Source: Sphingobacterium sp. CZ-2
Lineage (GTDB): Bacteria > Bacteroidota > Bacteroidia > Sphingobacteriales > Sphingobacteriaceae
Assembly (NCBI RefSeq): GCF_004526235.1
Contig: NZ_CP038159.1
Coordinates: 310,001 to 374,000, forward strand
Direction: 5' to 3'
Length of the DNA: 64,000 nucleotides
The notes under the pieces are model-generated. The model saw only the letters and a program-made list of their open reading frames with translations, made no database searches and was not told the DNA's origin. The position numbers and the translations under genes are program-made. How positions within the stretch are numbered: position 1 is the first letter of the stretch; the number at the start of each line of letters is the position of its first letter. Positions 1 through 7,997 of this stretch are shown here, piece by piece.

Positions 1-1
1 T

Positions 2-364
2 TTTCCGGATATGAGCCAACCCTATAATTTCGATATGTTGGAGCAAGGTCTTGAAATTGCCAATAAATTGCAGATTAAAGCCCATAAGGTGGTTTATGTC
101 TCTGCGCCAGGTCCCAACTTGGAAACCCGTGCTGAGTACAGATATATGCGCATCATAGGCGGTGATATCGTTGGCATGAGTACCGTTCCGGAGGTTATCG
201 TAGCCAACCATATGGGAATTCCGGTATTTGCTATTTCGGTGATTACAGATGAGGGATTCCACGAAAACCTACAACCTGTTTCTTTGGATGAAATCGTTGC
301 AGTTGCGGCAGAAGCAGAACCAAAAATGACAAGTATATTAAAAGAATTAATCGCATTGCAATAA
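2..364 (+). CDS. Purine nucleoside phosphorylase, C-terminal part (gene begins before the window)
   Basis: Cleaves purine nucleosides with phosphate to the base and (deoxy)ribose 1-phosphate in cytosolic purine salvage. The frame is open to the window edge, so the N-terminal half is missing. The visible part has the trimeric-PNP signatures GPNLETRAE and GMSTVPEVIVA (phosphate, ribose and base pocket) and then SVITDEGF. In human PNP the last motif reads ITN, and Asn243 selects 6-oxopurines; here the aligned residue is Asp (codon 248-250). In engineered human PNP that change favours adenosine, so specificity may be broadened. This is inference. The family call is firm, the substrate is not. Confidence 0.9.
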   Translation, partial: FPDMSQPYNFDMLEQGLEIANKLQIKAHKVVYVSAPGPNLETRAEYRYMRIIGGDIVGMSTVPEVIVANHMGIPVFAISVITDEGFHENLQPVSLDEIVAVAAEAEPKMTSILKELIALQ

Positions 365-388
365 TTCTGCTTTTTTGAACTATTTTTG
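356..388 (+). promoter_or_regulatory. Putative promoter of the porin gene
   Basis: A TATTTTTG box (381-388) matches the Bacteroidota -7 consensus TAnnTTTG. A TTG lies 22 nt upstream at 356-358. The start codon is 29 nt downstream. It overlaps the end of the phosphorylase gene. Pattern match only. Confidence 0.4.
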
Positions 389-417
389 CTGAATTAAATT
401 TTTGTATCGGTCCTTAC

Positions 418-2406
418 ATGAGTATACTTAAGCGGTTATTGTTTGTATTAGTGTTGTTTAGCCTTACGCCTAAGCTTTATGCCCAGGTCGAGGATGAATT
501 TAGTTCTGCCTTGGATTCCGCTAGGAACAAAGAAGACAATAAAAAGGACTCCGTCGTTTTTACGGCAAAATATGTAAGGTATACCAACCTGGCCACCTTG
601 AAACGCCTGACCAGGACCTATGCGCTGGATACCTCCCATGTGAATTTCCAGTATTACAATAAACAGAATCTTCCTTGGAACCCAACCATTAACCTAGGTT
701 CTTATGGTCTGGCATCTAGAGATCTACTCTTCAACCCCAATAAGTCGATTGGTTTTCAATCGGGTTACCATGCCTTGGAGCGCTATCTGTTAACTTCAGA
801 TTCTGTCCAGTATTTTAGGGCAAGGGCCAGATTCTCCGAATTATATGCAGTAGGTTTCTTTTTCGATGATCAGGTTTTCAAAGCTCGGTTGGCGCAGAAT
901 ATCAATCCGCATCTGAATATTGGGGCAGAATACCATGCAACCAATACGGATGGCTATTATAACAACCAGGCCTATAGCGATCGGAAGGGAGCTGTTTTTG
1001 TCTGGTACGAATCGCCAAGTAAGCGGTATAACCTGGTTTCCAACTTAACTTTTAACACTTTGGATGCGACTGAAAATGGTTCCATCCTCAATGATACCGT
1101 ATTTAGGGATACCTCTGATAATACTTCGCCTTCTCGTTATCCTGTGAAACTGAATGGAACGCAGGCGAATAGACCATTCAATAAATGGAAAGATATGGCC
1201 CTTTTCCTAAGGCAGTCCTATTATCTGGGCAGGATCGATACCGTGAATGGCAATGGTCCGGATGGAGAGATCCATCCAACCAATGTGGTGGCCCATAATT
1301 CCAGTATCCGTCAACAGAAATTTATCTTCTTTAAGAATCAGGCGGATTTGTATAATGCCTTTCCTTCCGATTCATTGGTGCGGGTAGATGATACGACCAA
1401 GATAACTAGTATTACCAACGATTTTACCTATTCTTTCTTCCTTCGAGGGAGGAATCTGAAGAATGAGGCGAAGGTGGAGCTGGGATTCCAGAACGACCTG
1501 ATATGGTATACCGATTCGCTCATGAGTAATTTCTATCAGAATTCCATGGTGAAAGGCTCGATAGGGTATAAGTTCAGTGATAAGGTGGATCTTAATTTTG
1601 CGGCTAACCAGATCGTGTTGGGCCGTAATTTTGGGGATTTTCTATATGAAGCCTATGCCGATGTGCATTTGAGTGATGTGATCGGAAAATTGCGGATAGG
1701 GGCTTATTCGCAGAATAAATCGACGGAAATGATTTTCCAGAATGCCAATCTTTCTTATCATAATTGGCGGGAAGAGGATCTTAACCTGGATAAGATAAAA
1801 ACACAGAACCTTTCCTTTTCCTATTCGAACTCAAAGATTGGATTTAGTGGAAAGGCGGAATATTTCCTGATCAATAATTACACGTATTTCCGGGAGTTGG
1901 AAAACCCTAGCAACGATATTCTTTTTGCTAGGCAGATTAAGCCTACCCAAGCTGGAAACTTAAACCTATTGAAACTGACCGTAGGGCAGAACTTTAAGTT
2001 CCGGAAGTTCCACTTGGATAATATGGTGGTTTATCAGAAATCGGATGCCATGGATGTGTTGGCAACGCCGGAGTTGTATACTTTCCATAGTCTGTACTAT
2101 GCGAATATCCTGTATAATGTGATGGATTTTCGGATTGGTATGGATGTGAAGTTTAATACGCCATTTAAGACACCTTCCTATGCGATCAATGCGGGACAGT
2201 TTTATAATGATAATGTAGGGATCGAATTTTCGACCTATCCGATCGTTGATTTTTGGTTGACAGCGAATATTGATAGGGTAAATTTGTTCTTGAGTTATAA
2301 TTTCGCGAATCAGCATATCTATCCGAATGGGTATTATACGGTTAGAAGATACCCGATGAACCCTGCTTTCTTGAGGTTCGGGGTTTCCTGGAAGTTTTAT
2401 GACTAA
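418..2406 (+). CDS. Putative outer-membrane porin (Porin_10 family)
   Basis: A 662-residue protein with a Sec signal peptide (residues 1-22, cleavage after LYA) and a body of alternating aromatic and polar residues typical of beta-strands. It resembles the large 'putative porin' family found almost only in Bacteroidota. After a short Asp/Lys-rich segment (residues 25-47) the sequence runs as repeated strands to the C-terminal FGVSWKFYD, as expected for an outer-membrane barrel. It probably forms a diffusion channel; the substrate cannot be predicted. It stands alone, with its own promoter candidate upstream and a composite repeat directly after the stop codon. Confidence 0.75.
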   Translation: MSILKRLLFVLVLFSLTPKLYAQVEDEFSSALDSARNKEDNKKDSVVFTAKYVRYTNLATLKRLTRTYALDTSHVNFQYYNKQNLPWNPTINLGSYGLASRDLLFNPNKSIGFQSGYHALERYLLTSDSVQYFRARARFSELYAVGFFFDDQVFKARLAQNINPHLNIGAEYHATNTDGYYNNQAYSDRKGAVFVWYESPSKRYNLVSNLTFNTLDATENGSILNDTVFRDTSDNTSPSRYPVKLNGTQANRPFNKWKDMALFLRQSYYLGRIDTVNGNGPDGEIHPTNVVAHNSSIRQQKFIFFKNQADLYNAFPSDSLVRVDDTTKITSITNDFTYSFFLRGRNLKNEAKVELGFQNDLIWYTDSLMSNFYQNSMVKGSIGYKFSDKVDLNFAANQIVLGRNFGDFLYEAYADVHLSDVIGKLRIGAYSQNKSTEMIFQNANLSYHNWREEDLNLDKIKTQNLSFSYSNSKIGFSGKAEYFLINNYTYFRELENPSNDILFARQIKPTQAGNLNLLKLTVGQNFKFRKFHLDNMVVYQKSDAMDVLATPELYTFHSLYYANILYNVMDFRIGMDVKFNTPFKTPSYAINAGQFYNDNVGIEFSTYPIVDFWLTANIDRVNLFLSYNFANQHIYPNGYYTVRRYPMNPAFLRFGVSWKFYD

Positions 2407-2410
2407 CACC

Positions 2411-2518
2411 CCCGTCATTGCGAGGAACGAAGCAATCTTTAGCCATGTCATGCTGAGCGAAGTCGAAGCATCTACAGGTGGTACCCGTACAGATCCTTCG
2501 ACTACGCTCAGGATGACA
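2411..2518. repeat. Composite dispersed palindromic repeat, copy 1 (module A left arm plus module B)
   Basis: The left arm of module A (CGTCATTGCGAGGAACG..., 2413-2440) is followed by both arms of module B: GTCATGCTGAGCGAAGTCG (2447 on) and CTTCGACTACGCTCAGGAT (2496 on). The right arm of module A, present in other copies, is missing. Related copies lie at 4359, 10973, 16758, 24082 and 30044. All are intergenic and most directly follow a stop codon. Confidence 0.85.
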
Positions 2519-2796
2519 CCTCCTCCCATTTCGCGTAATAAATAATCTCAATGTCATATCACACAAAACCCTTCAAATTATTTATAATCATTCTAAATAA
2601 ACCATATCTTTACCTCAGCAATTTGCACATAGTTTCAACTTACATAAGTCCTGTTTACCCGTGCTATTGATAGGGGCACGGGTAATGCAGGCACAAAAAT
2701 CCCCCAAAATCCCCCATCCCCGTAAAAAAATCCAAAATTTATCTCTTTGTATTTGAATATATTGCCAAAAAAATCTCAAAATAAGATTCAAAATAT
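2519..2796. other. AT-rich gap between repeat and tRNA operon
   Basis: Together with copy 1 of the repeat this forms a 441-nt stretch without protein genes. I see no plausible coding frame. It includes a C-rich tract (about 2698-2720) and AT-rich sequence leading to the tRNA promoter. Nothing else is recognised. Confidence 0.5.
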
Positions 2797-2826
2797 TTTG
2801 TAAATCAGATTTTAGCCCTATATTTG
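2797..2826 (+). promoter_or_regulatory. Promoter of the tRNA-Val pair
   Basis: TTTG (2797-2800), an 18-nt spacer and a perfect TATATTTG (2819-2826) fit the Bacteroidota housekeeping promoter. The 15 nt at 2818-2832 (CTATATTTGCACACC) are identical to the promoter core of the tRNA-Asp operon near 49.48 kb. The first tRNA starts 21 nt downstream. Confidence 0.75.
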
Positions 2827-2847
2827 CACACCGCAAGACGGAAAAAA

Positions 2848-2922
2848 GGAGGCTTAGCTCAGCTGGTTCAGAGCATCTGCCTTACAAGCAGAGGGTCACT
2901 GGTTCGAATCCAGTAGCCTCCA
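2848..2922 (+). tRNA. tRNA-Val (anticodon TAC), copy 1
   Basis: The cloverleaf folds by eye. The acceptor stem is GGAGGCT/AGCCTCC with discriminator A2922, the D-arm is GCTC/GAGC, the anticodon loop is CTTACAA with anticodon TAC at 2883-2885, and the T-arm is ACTGG-TTCGAAT-CCAGT. CCA follows directly at 2923-2925, unlike in copy 2, so it may be coincidental. It is the first gene of a two-tRNA transcription unit. Confidence 0.97.
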
Positions 2923-2969
2923 CCAAAAACAGATTCCTTAACTGTTTCAAAATAAAAAAGGAAAAACAA

Positions 2970-3044
2970 GGAGGCTTAGCTCAGCTGGTTCAGAGCATCT
3001 GCCTTACAAGCAGAGGGTCACTGGTTCGAATCCAGTAGCCTCCA
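2970..3044 (+). tRNA. tRNA-Val (anticodon TAC), copy 2
   Basis: Identical over all 75 nt to the copy 47 nt upstream, so a recent duplication or gene conversion is likely. There is no encoded CCA (CAG follows the discriminator). A strong hairpin terminator begins seven bases further on. Confidence 0.97.
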
Positions 3045-3050
3045 CAGACG

Positions 3051-3079
3051 AAAGCTCATCGAAAGATGAGCTTTTTTTT
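3051..3079 (+). terminator. Rho-independent terminator of the tRNA-Val operon
   Basis: A perfect stem AAAGCTCATC (3051-3060) pairs with GATGAGCTTT (3065-3074) around a GAAA tetraloop, followed by a T-run. It ends the tRNA unit just before the IS110-A insertion. Confidence 0.9.
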
Positions 3080-3139
3080 ATTGGACATTTTTTTTGCGCC
3101 CTTCCCCGTCATCGTAAGTTTGTAAGTAAGTTATAGGAA

Positions 3140-3330
3140 TTAAAGAGACAGAATATAATTTTGTATTTCATTTAGGATACAGCGAGAGAGGGAGTAAGAT
3201 TTTTAATCGTCATTGGTCCTTGAGAGACCCTTCGCAATGTTAATCCCCCTCTCTTATTCCTATCATAAACTTGGACAGTTCATTAGGCCAGGAGCCTGTT
3301 TTTACGATTGATAAGTTATGATAAGAGCTG
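3140..3330 (+). ncRNA. Candidate bridge RNA of IS110-A, with readable target and donor guides
   Basis: Two internal-loop hairpins. Loop 1 is closed by AGAGAGGG (3185-3192) with CCCTCTCT (3247-3254). Its left strand carries CGTCAT (3208-3213), equal to the left target plus core at 3107-3112. Its right strand carries TCGCAATG (3232-3239), the reverse complement of the right target at 4360-4367. The strands are split by hairpin GGTC/GACC. Loop 2 is closed by TATCATAA (3261-3268) with TTATGATA (3316-3323). It carries ACAGTTCATT (3275-3284), equal to the right end plus core at 4354-4363, and TTACGAT (3302-3308), the reverse complement of the left end at 3111-3117. The inner hairpin is AGGC/GCCT. 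This is the layout known for IS621 bridge RNA. The outer limits of the RNA are guesses. Confidence 0.82.
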
Positions 3331-3358
3331 CTGTAATCCACAAATATGATATACAAAT

Positions 3359-4306
3359 ATGGTAACAGGTATTGATTGTTCAAAGGATTATTTTGACATT
3401 TCTGTCCAATCGGGAGAGAAAGAGGTTTTCAAGGGTCGTTTCCGTAACGACCAAGCGGGTTTTGTGGAGGCCCTGGGCCACATGCACGGCAGCCATATAG
3501 CGATGGAGGCCACCGGTCCCTATTACTTCCGCCTGGCAAGGTTCCTCTGGGAAAGGGATGAACGTGTCTCGGTCATCAACCCCCTTGTCATCAGGCGTTT
3601 TTCCCAGATGACCCTGGCCAGGACCAAGACCGACAGGAAGGATGCCCAGCTCATCGCCAAGTTCACCAGCATGACGGAACCTGCCCAATGGAGGCTGCCG
3701 GAGGAACATGTGCTGAGGATCAGGAACCTGGAGGGCTATATCAAGGGACAGAAGGAATGCAGGAACCTTCTAGGGAACCAGCTCCATGCATATGAATATG
3801 CTGGGACACTGGACCCCTCGCTCAGGAAGACCATGGAGGAAGGGATCAAAGTTTTTGATGAGAACATCAATGAACATGAAAGACAGATCCAGCAGATCAT
3901 CATGGAGAATTACGGGGAACTCAACGCGAACCTGCGGAGCATACCGGGAATAGGGCCACGCAGCGCAGCACTGCTTATCATCCTGACGGACGGTTTCAGT
4001 CGGTTCGAGGGGCACAGGCAGCTGATATCCTATTTCGGACTGGCGCCCAGGATATTCGAATCCGGTACCAGCGTAAAGGGAAAGGGGCATATCTGCAAGA
4101 TGGGGATGGGCCAGGTCAGAAAGGTGCTGTACATGGCGGCAATATCCGCCATCAGGAGCAACACCGCCTGCAGTGAGCTTTATGGGAGGTTGATGGAAAA
4201 AGGAAAGCCATACAAGGTCGCAATCATAGCAGTGGTGAACAAACTGATCAAACAGGCATTCGCCATCGCAAAATCTGGAAAGGGCTACATCGCAAAAGCG
4301 GCCTAA
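3359..4306 (+). CDS. IS110-family transposase (bridge-RNA-guided DEDD recombinase), IS110-A
   Basis: A 315-residue recombinase with the two IS110 domains. The N-terminal RuvC-like DEDD domain shows Asp in VTGIDCSKDYF (residue 5), Glu in IAMEATGPYYF, and TDRKDAQLIA with the last two acidic residues. The C-terminal Tnp20 domain has RSIPGIGPRSAALL and the catalytic-serine region ESGTSVKGKGH. Such enzymes exchange strands at a short core using an RNA that pairs with donor and target DNA. Length and motifs are complete, so the protein is probably active. ATG at 3359 lies just after the candidate bridge RNA, as in other IS110-group elements. Codon use is GC-rich relative to neighbouring genes, consistent with horizontal arrival. 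Confidence 0.95.
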   Translation: MVTGIDCSKDYFDISVQSGEKEVFKGRFRNDQAGFVEALGHMHGSHIAMEATGPYYFRLARFLWERDERVSVINPLVIRRFSQMTLARTKTDRKDAQLIAKFTSMTEPAQWRLPEEHVLRIRNLEGYIKGQKECRNLLGNQLHAYEYAGTLDPSLRKTMEEGIKVFDENINEHERQIQQIIMENYGELNANLRSIPGIGPRSAALLIILTDGFSRFEGHRQLISYFGLAPRIFESGTSVKGKGHICKMGMGQVRKVLYMAAISAIRSNTACSELYGRLMEKGKPYKVAIIAVVNKLIKQAFAIAKSGKGYIAKAA

Positions 4307-4358
4307 TCAGAATATTATTTGGAGAAAATTTAATTTATTATTTGGATATATACACAGT

Positions 4359-4434
4359 TCATTGCGAGGAGGCACGACGAAGTAATCTTTACACTAGTCG
4401 AAAGATTGCTTCGTCGTACCTCCTCGCAATGACG
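4359..4434. repeat. Module A palindromic repeat, copy 2 (split by IS110-A)
   Basis: Left arm TCATTGCGAGGAGGCACGAC... (4359-4390) and right arm AAAGATTGCTTCGTCGTACC... (4401-4434) form a long imperfect hairpin. The first bases of the left arm (CCCCGTCAT) are at 3104-3112, on the other side of the IS110-A element. Confidence 0.85.
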
Positions 4435-4442
4435 TGATTTTC

Positions 4443-4520
4443 CTCCTCGCAATGACGCGACTCTCGCGACTTTCGCAATGACGCGACTCACGCAATGCCG
4501 CGACTCACGCAATGACGCGA
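4443..4520. repeat. Degenerate tandem expansion of the module A arm end
   Basis: CGCAATGACGCGACT-like units of about 17 nt are repeated four to five times with small changes (CTCGCAATGACG, TTCGCAATGACG, CACGCAATGCCG, CACGCAATGACG). They continue the right arm of module A. No protein gene is seen between 4307 and 4768. Confidence 0.75.
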
Positions 4521-4610
4521 TACGTTAAGCAACTAATTCTAACTTTTATTATCCAATTACTCTGGACGCATTCTATGCTGACTATTCAAAATATGTTTGT
4601 TTTAGGGTTA

Positions 4611-4725
4611 GAATCGTACTTTAAGTATGCTTAAACGCAGGTTAAAGTATGGAAAAAGTATACCGGACATACATTTTACATACTTTAGGTATACTTTCAG
4701 TATGCTATTACTCCGAACCTATCTA
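4611..4725. repeat. AGTATGC-type dispersed repeat, copy 1
   Basis: AT-rich sequence with many AGTATGC/GCATACT and TATAC pieces, ending CCGAACCTAT. A similar segment, with the same order of pieces and the ending GCGAACCTAAT, lies at 44986-45103. Its function is unknown; it could be a small hairpin family. It sits downstream of the DUF1080 gene. Confidence 0.5.
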
Positions 4726-4768
4726 AAAAAACAAGCTGCATCTATAAAAACAGGCTGCATATAAACGA

Positions 4769-5461
4769 CTATAATTCTTTTAACCTTAAATTCCGGAATC
4801 CTACGGAATCCGTATGGTTCTGGAAAGCGATTTTTCCCTTTCTGAACATCCCAAAGCTTGGGTAATTCTTCATGTTCGTCGTAGCGACCTTCGCTTTAAA
4901 TTCCTCTGTAGTCACATTTTCTTGAAAGGTGATCTTATCGTTCAGCCAGAAAGTAACCTCCCCATCCTTCTGTCTGATCTTTGCCTTATTCCATTCTCCA
5001 TATGGTTTCGGCTTGGAGTTACTGCCAATACATTCCACGGCATATAAACATCCTGCCCAATGGGTAGAATCCACTTGATGCCTAGGCTCGGCATTCTCAT
5101 TATCCAGCAATTGCATTTCCAATCCCGTCGCAAAGGTAGCCGCAAAGCTTGAATCTTCCTTTACATTGATGAATACGCCTGAATTTCCTCCTTTTCCAAC
5201 CTTCCACTCAAAATCCAGTTCAAAATTTTCATATTCCTTATCCGTGATCAGATCACCAAAAACACCTGTACCCTTAGGATCACAGATGATCTCTCCATTG
5301 ACCACCTTCCATTTGGATGGTTCATTGCCCTGATTAAACACATGAAACCCGCTCAGGTCCTTCCCATTGAAGAAGCTGTTTTCCGATTGGGCATTTTGAC
5401 CAGATTGGCATGCTGTAAAAACGGCCAAAACAAGTATTCCTAGTGATTGTAAAAGCTTCAT
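4769..5461 (-). CDS. DUF1080 (3-keto-disaccharide hydrolase-like) lipoprotein
   Basis: A 230-residue lipoprotein: the signal peptide ends in the lipobox VFTAC, with the lipidated Cys at 18. The mature part is one DUF1080 domain, a concanavalin-like beta-sandwich, with the typical start SFFNGKDLSGF and the core VGKGGNSGVFINVKE. Relatives act in periplasmic sugar breakdown, some on 3-keto-glycosides, but catalysis is not shown for most. A TIM-barrel isomerase lipoprotein at 23148, a frequent partner of DUF1080 proteins, is far away here. It follows the flavin reductase gene on the same strand with a 78-nt gap. Its substrate is unknown. Confidence 0.85.
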   Translation of the reverse strand: MKLLQSLGILVLAVFTACQSGQNAQSENSFFNGKDLSGFHVFNQGNEPSKWKVVNGEIICDPKGTGVFGDLITDKEYENFELDFEWKVGKGGNSGVFINVKEDSSFAATFATGLEMQLLDNENAEPRHQVDSTHWAGCLYAVECIGSNSKPKPYGEWNKAKIRQKDGEVTFWLNDKITFQENVTTEEFKAKVATTNMKNYPSFGMFRKGKIAFQNHTDSVGFRNLRLKEL

Positions 5462-5488
5462 AAACTTAGATTTTTTTAAACCATTTCA

Positions 5489-5560
5489 GGCTTAGTGTTT
5501 AATAACCCTAAAGGCTTACTGTTTAATAACCCTAAAGACTTAATATTTAACGATCTCATC
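5489..5560. repeat. 24-bp tandem repeat running into the end of the flavin reductase gene
   Basis: GGCTTAGTGTTTAATAACCC plus TAAA (5489-5512) is repeated at 5513-5536 with one mismatch. A third, decayed unit (GACTTAATATTTAACGAT, from 5537) contains the stop codon of the minus-strand gene. It is one of several stop-codon-proximal duplications in the window. Confidence 0.8.
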
Positions 5561-6061
5561 CAGCTGTTCGTTGATGAACTTTAAGGTCAACGGGTCATGA
5601 AAATTCAATTGCTCATCCAATTCGGATTGTATATGAGGGATATGGATCTTCAGGGGCAATACATGCATGCGCAGGTAATTACAAACCCCTGTAAAATGAT
5701 CAACGCCACGGATGTTTCCATATTTCCCGGAAGAAACCCCTACCAATACCGCTTTCTTATGGTAAAAACTGCTTGGAAAAGCGCAGGCATCAATGAATAA
5801 TTTCAGCACGCCTGGGTAGCTTCCATTGTACTCAGGGATGATAAATATAAATTTATCCGCATTAAAAACCTGCTGCTGTATAGCTGCAAATTCCTCCGAA
5901 CGTTTTCCGAAAAGATCCGTTTCCATGAGGTTGCTCGGTAGCTCTTCCATCGACAGAATTTGGAACTCTTCGCCGCGTTCTGCGAGTTCTTTTTGGTAAA
6001 ATTTTGCCACCTTAAGGGAGTTGGCATGTTTTCTATTCGTTCCGGATATAATTAAATTCAT
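5540..6061 (-). CDS. NAD(P)H-dependent FMN reductase (SsuE/ArsH-like flavodoxin fold)
   Basis: A 173-residue flavodoxin-like oxidoreductase using FMN and NAD(P)H. The N-terminal phosphate loop reads SGTNRKHANSLKVA (residues 6-19). The second FMN-binding motif PEYNGSYPG is at 76-84, followed by KLFIDAC, as in the NADPH-dependent FMN reductase family. Length is normal. Likely roles are quinone or azo reduction or supply of reduced flavin; the sequence does not decide. It is transcribed divergently from parA across a 216-nt gap and may be co-transcribed with the DUF1080 gene after it. Confidence 0.85.
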   Translation of the reverse strand: MNLIISGTNRKHANSLKVAKFYQKELAERGEEFQILSMEELPSNLMETDLFGKRSEEFAAIQQQVFNADKFIFIIPEYNGSYPGVLKLFIDACAFPSSFYHKKAVLVGVSSGKYGNIRGVDHFTGVCNYLRMHVLPLKIHIPHIQSELDEQLNFHDPLTLKFINEQLDEIVKY

Positions 6062-6277
6062 TGTTTATATGTTACTTATAAAAAGCATGTTAGATAGATA
6101 TCCTTACCTAAATCTATTTTTTGTATCTTAGCAACCTCAGCGTTATGTGCAGGATACTGTCCAAAAGTAGCAAATTTAACATCATTTAATTATCATATAT
6201 CGATGCAGTATGTTATTTTGCAAGGGACGTCCGTATCGACGCTTCAAAATTAGTTTTCATAATCGAGGAATTACACA

Positions 6278-7075
6278 ATGGGAAAAGTTATTGCCATAGC
6301 CAATCAAAAAGGGGGAGTAGGTAAAACGACAACTTCTATCAATCTTGCAGCAAGTTTAGCCGTTCTAGAATACAAGACGTTGCTAGTGGATGCAGATCCT
6401 CAGGCAAACTCTACTTCGGGGATTGGTTTTGATCCGCGTGGCATCAAAGCAAGCATCTACGAATGCTTGATCAATGACTTAGATCCAAAAGAAGCCGTTC
6501 AACATACCGACACGCCAAATCTGGACCTTCTTCCGGCGCATATCGACCTGGTCGGTGCGGAGATCGAAATGATCAACCTGGAAGAGCGGGAGTATAAGAT
6601 GAAACGCGTGCTGGATAGCCTGAAAGATGAATACGATTTTATCATCATCGATTGTTCGCCATCTTTAGGTTTGATCACCATCAATGCCCTAACCGCTTCT
6701 GATTCGGTGATTATCCCTGTTCAATGTGAGTATTTCGCCTTGGAAGGTTTGGGTAAACTATTGAATACGATCAAAATCGTTCAGAACAGATTGAATACGG
6801 CGTTGGAGATCGAAGGAATTTTATTGACCATGTACGATGTGCGCCTGCGCCTATCCAACCAAGTGGTGGAAGAGGTAAGGACCCATTTCCATGATCTGGT
6901 ATTCGATACGATCATACAGCGTAACACCCGATTGAGTGAAGCACCAAGCTTCGGTATTTCGGTGATCATGCACGATGCTTCCTGCAAAGGAGCGATCAAC
7001 TACCTGAACCTTGCTCGGGAAATATTAGAGAAAAACGGATTATTAAAAGAAAATACGCAAACAGTAACAGCATAA
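6278..7075 (+). CDS. parA: ParA/Soj chromosome-partitioning ATPase
   Basis: A 265-residue Walker-type ATPase that binds nucleoid DNA as an ATP dimer and moves ParB-parS complexes during chromosome segregation. The deviant Walker A motif KGGVGKTTT is at residues 11-19, with its signature lysine, and DADPQ is at 38-42. IIIDCSPSLG is the Walker B region. Length and the lack of an N-terminal DNA-binding extension indicate the chromosomal Soj type. It is the first gene of a compact operon parA-parB-DUF5683-dapB-lepB; parB starts one base after its stop codon. I did not find a parS-like palindrome in the window. Confidence 0.95.
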   Translation: MGKVIAIANQKGGVGKTTTSINLAASLAVLEYKTLLVDADPQANSTSGIGFDPRGIKASIYECLINDLDPKEAVQHTDTPNLDLLPAHIDLVGAEIEMINLEEREYKMKRVLDSLKDEYDFIIIDCSPSLGLITINALTASDSVIIPVQCEYFALEGLGKLLNTIKIVQNRLNTALEIEGILLTMYDVRLRLSNQVVEEVRTHFHDLVFDTIIQRNTRLSEAPSFGISVIMHDASCKGAINYLNLAREILEKNGLLKENTQTVTA

Positions 7076-7076
7076 T

Positions 7077-7997
7077 ATGGCAGCATTACAGCGGAAAACA
7101 GGATTGGGAAAAGGATTAGGCGCTTTATTGCAGCAAGATGATATCGGAATTGCAAAGAATACGCCTGCTGAAGTTCCTGTAGCGAAACCGTCTACCAGTC
7201 CGGCTGGTAGTATCAATTTTATCAAAGTAGACCAAATTTCCATCAACCCTTTTCAGCCACGTACTGACTTTGATGAGCAAGCACTGAGGGAATTGTCGGA
7301 ATCCATAGAAGTTCAAGGGCTTATTCAGCCAATCACCGTACGCCAAGTAGCGAAAAACGAATACCAATTGATCAGTGGAGAGCGTAGATTACGTGCTTCC
7401 AAACTGGCCGGTATCACGGAGATCCCTGCTTACGTACGTACTGCCAATGACCAACAGATGTTGGAGATGGCCTTGATCGAAAATATACAACGTGAAAACC
7501 TGAATGCCATTGAGATTGCGTTGAGCTTTCAGCGTATGATCGAGGAATGCAGCCTTAAACAGGAAGAATTGGGTGACCGTGTTTCTAAAAACAGGTCAAC
7601 AGTAACCAACTACCTGCGCCTGTTGAAATTACCTCCGGTGATTCAGGCAGCCATCCGCGACGGCGATCTGACGATGGGTCATGCCCGCGCATTGATCAAT
7701 GTTGGCGAAGTGGACAAACAGCTGTATATCTTTAAAGAGATTGTAGAGAAAGGTCTTTCTGTACGTACCGCCGAACAATTGGTTCGTGAGGTGCAACAAG
7801 CCAAGGATAAAAAACAGAAGGGTAAGAAAGAAAAAGCATTGACATTCCAATACCAAAAAATTGAGGATGATCTGGCTTCCAAATTCGCTACCCGCGTAAA
7901 ACTGAATGTGAAATCTACCAAAGGAAAAGGAGCCATTGAAATTCCTTTTGATTCCGAAGATGATTTAAGCCGTATTTTAGAATTACTTGATTGGTAA
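7077..7997 (+). CDS. parB: ParB/Spo0J chromosome-partitioning CTPase
   Basis: A 306-residue ParB that loads at parS and slides on DNA as a CTP-dependent clamp. The N-terminal ParA-interaction segment is basic (RKTGLGKGLGALL). The ParB/Srx CTP-binding domain shows GERRLRA at residues 101-107 and ENIQRE at 135-140, and a helix-turn-helix follows (GDRVSKNRSTVTNYLRLLKLP). The C-terminal Lys-rich linker and dimer domain are present. It is coupled to parA (one base between genes) and to the next gene, whose ATG overlaps its stop as TAATG. Confidence 0.95.
   Translation: MAALQRKTGLGKGLGALLQQDDIGIAKNTPAEVPVAKPSTSPAGSINFIKVDQISINPFQPRTDFDEQALRELSESIEVQGLIQPITVRQVAKNEYQLISGERRLRASKLAGITEIPAYVRTANDQQMLEMALIENIQRENLNAIEIALSFQRMIEECSLKQEELGDRVSKNRSTVTNYLRLLKLPPVIQAAIRDGDLTMGHARALINVGEVDKQLYIFKEIVEKGLSVRTAEQLVREVQQAKDKKQKGKKEKALTFQYQKIEDDLASKFATRVKLNVKSTKGKGAIEIPFDSEDDLSRILELLDW

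Larger units (their letters stand above)
3109..4358 (+). mobile_element. IS110-family insertion sequence IS110-A, inserted in a palindromic repeat
   Basis: A 1250-bp element made of a 250-nt non-coding left end, one DEDD transposase and a short right end. The boundaries are inferred from TCAT, which occurs at both junctions (3109-3112 and 4359-4362). The outside flanks join to restore CCCCGTCATTGCGAGGAGG, the outer arm of the module A repeat whose remainder lies at 4359-4434. IS110 elements make no target duplication beyond the core, which fits. The coding part is visibly more GC-rich than the host genes around it. The element is probably intact: the transposase is full length and both ends are present. 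Confidence 0.88.

Noticed and set aside
1966..2529. 187-codon frame opposite the porin end
   Set aside because: Antisense to the porin and running into the repeat; its composition is that of a shadow frame.
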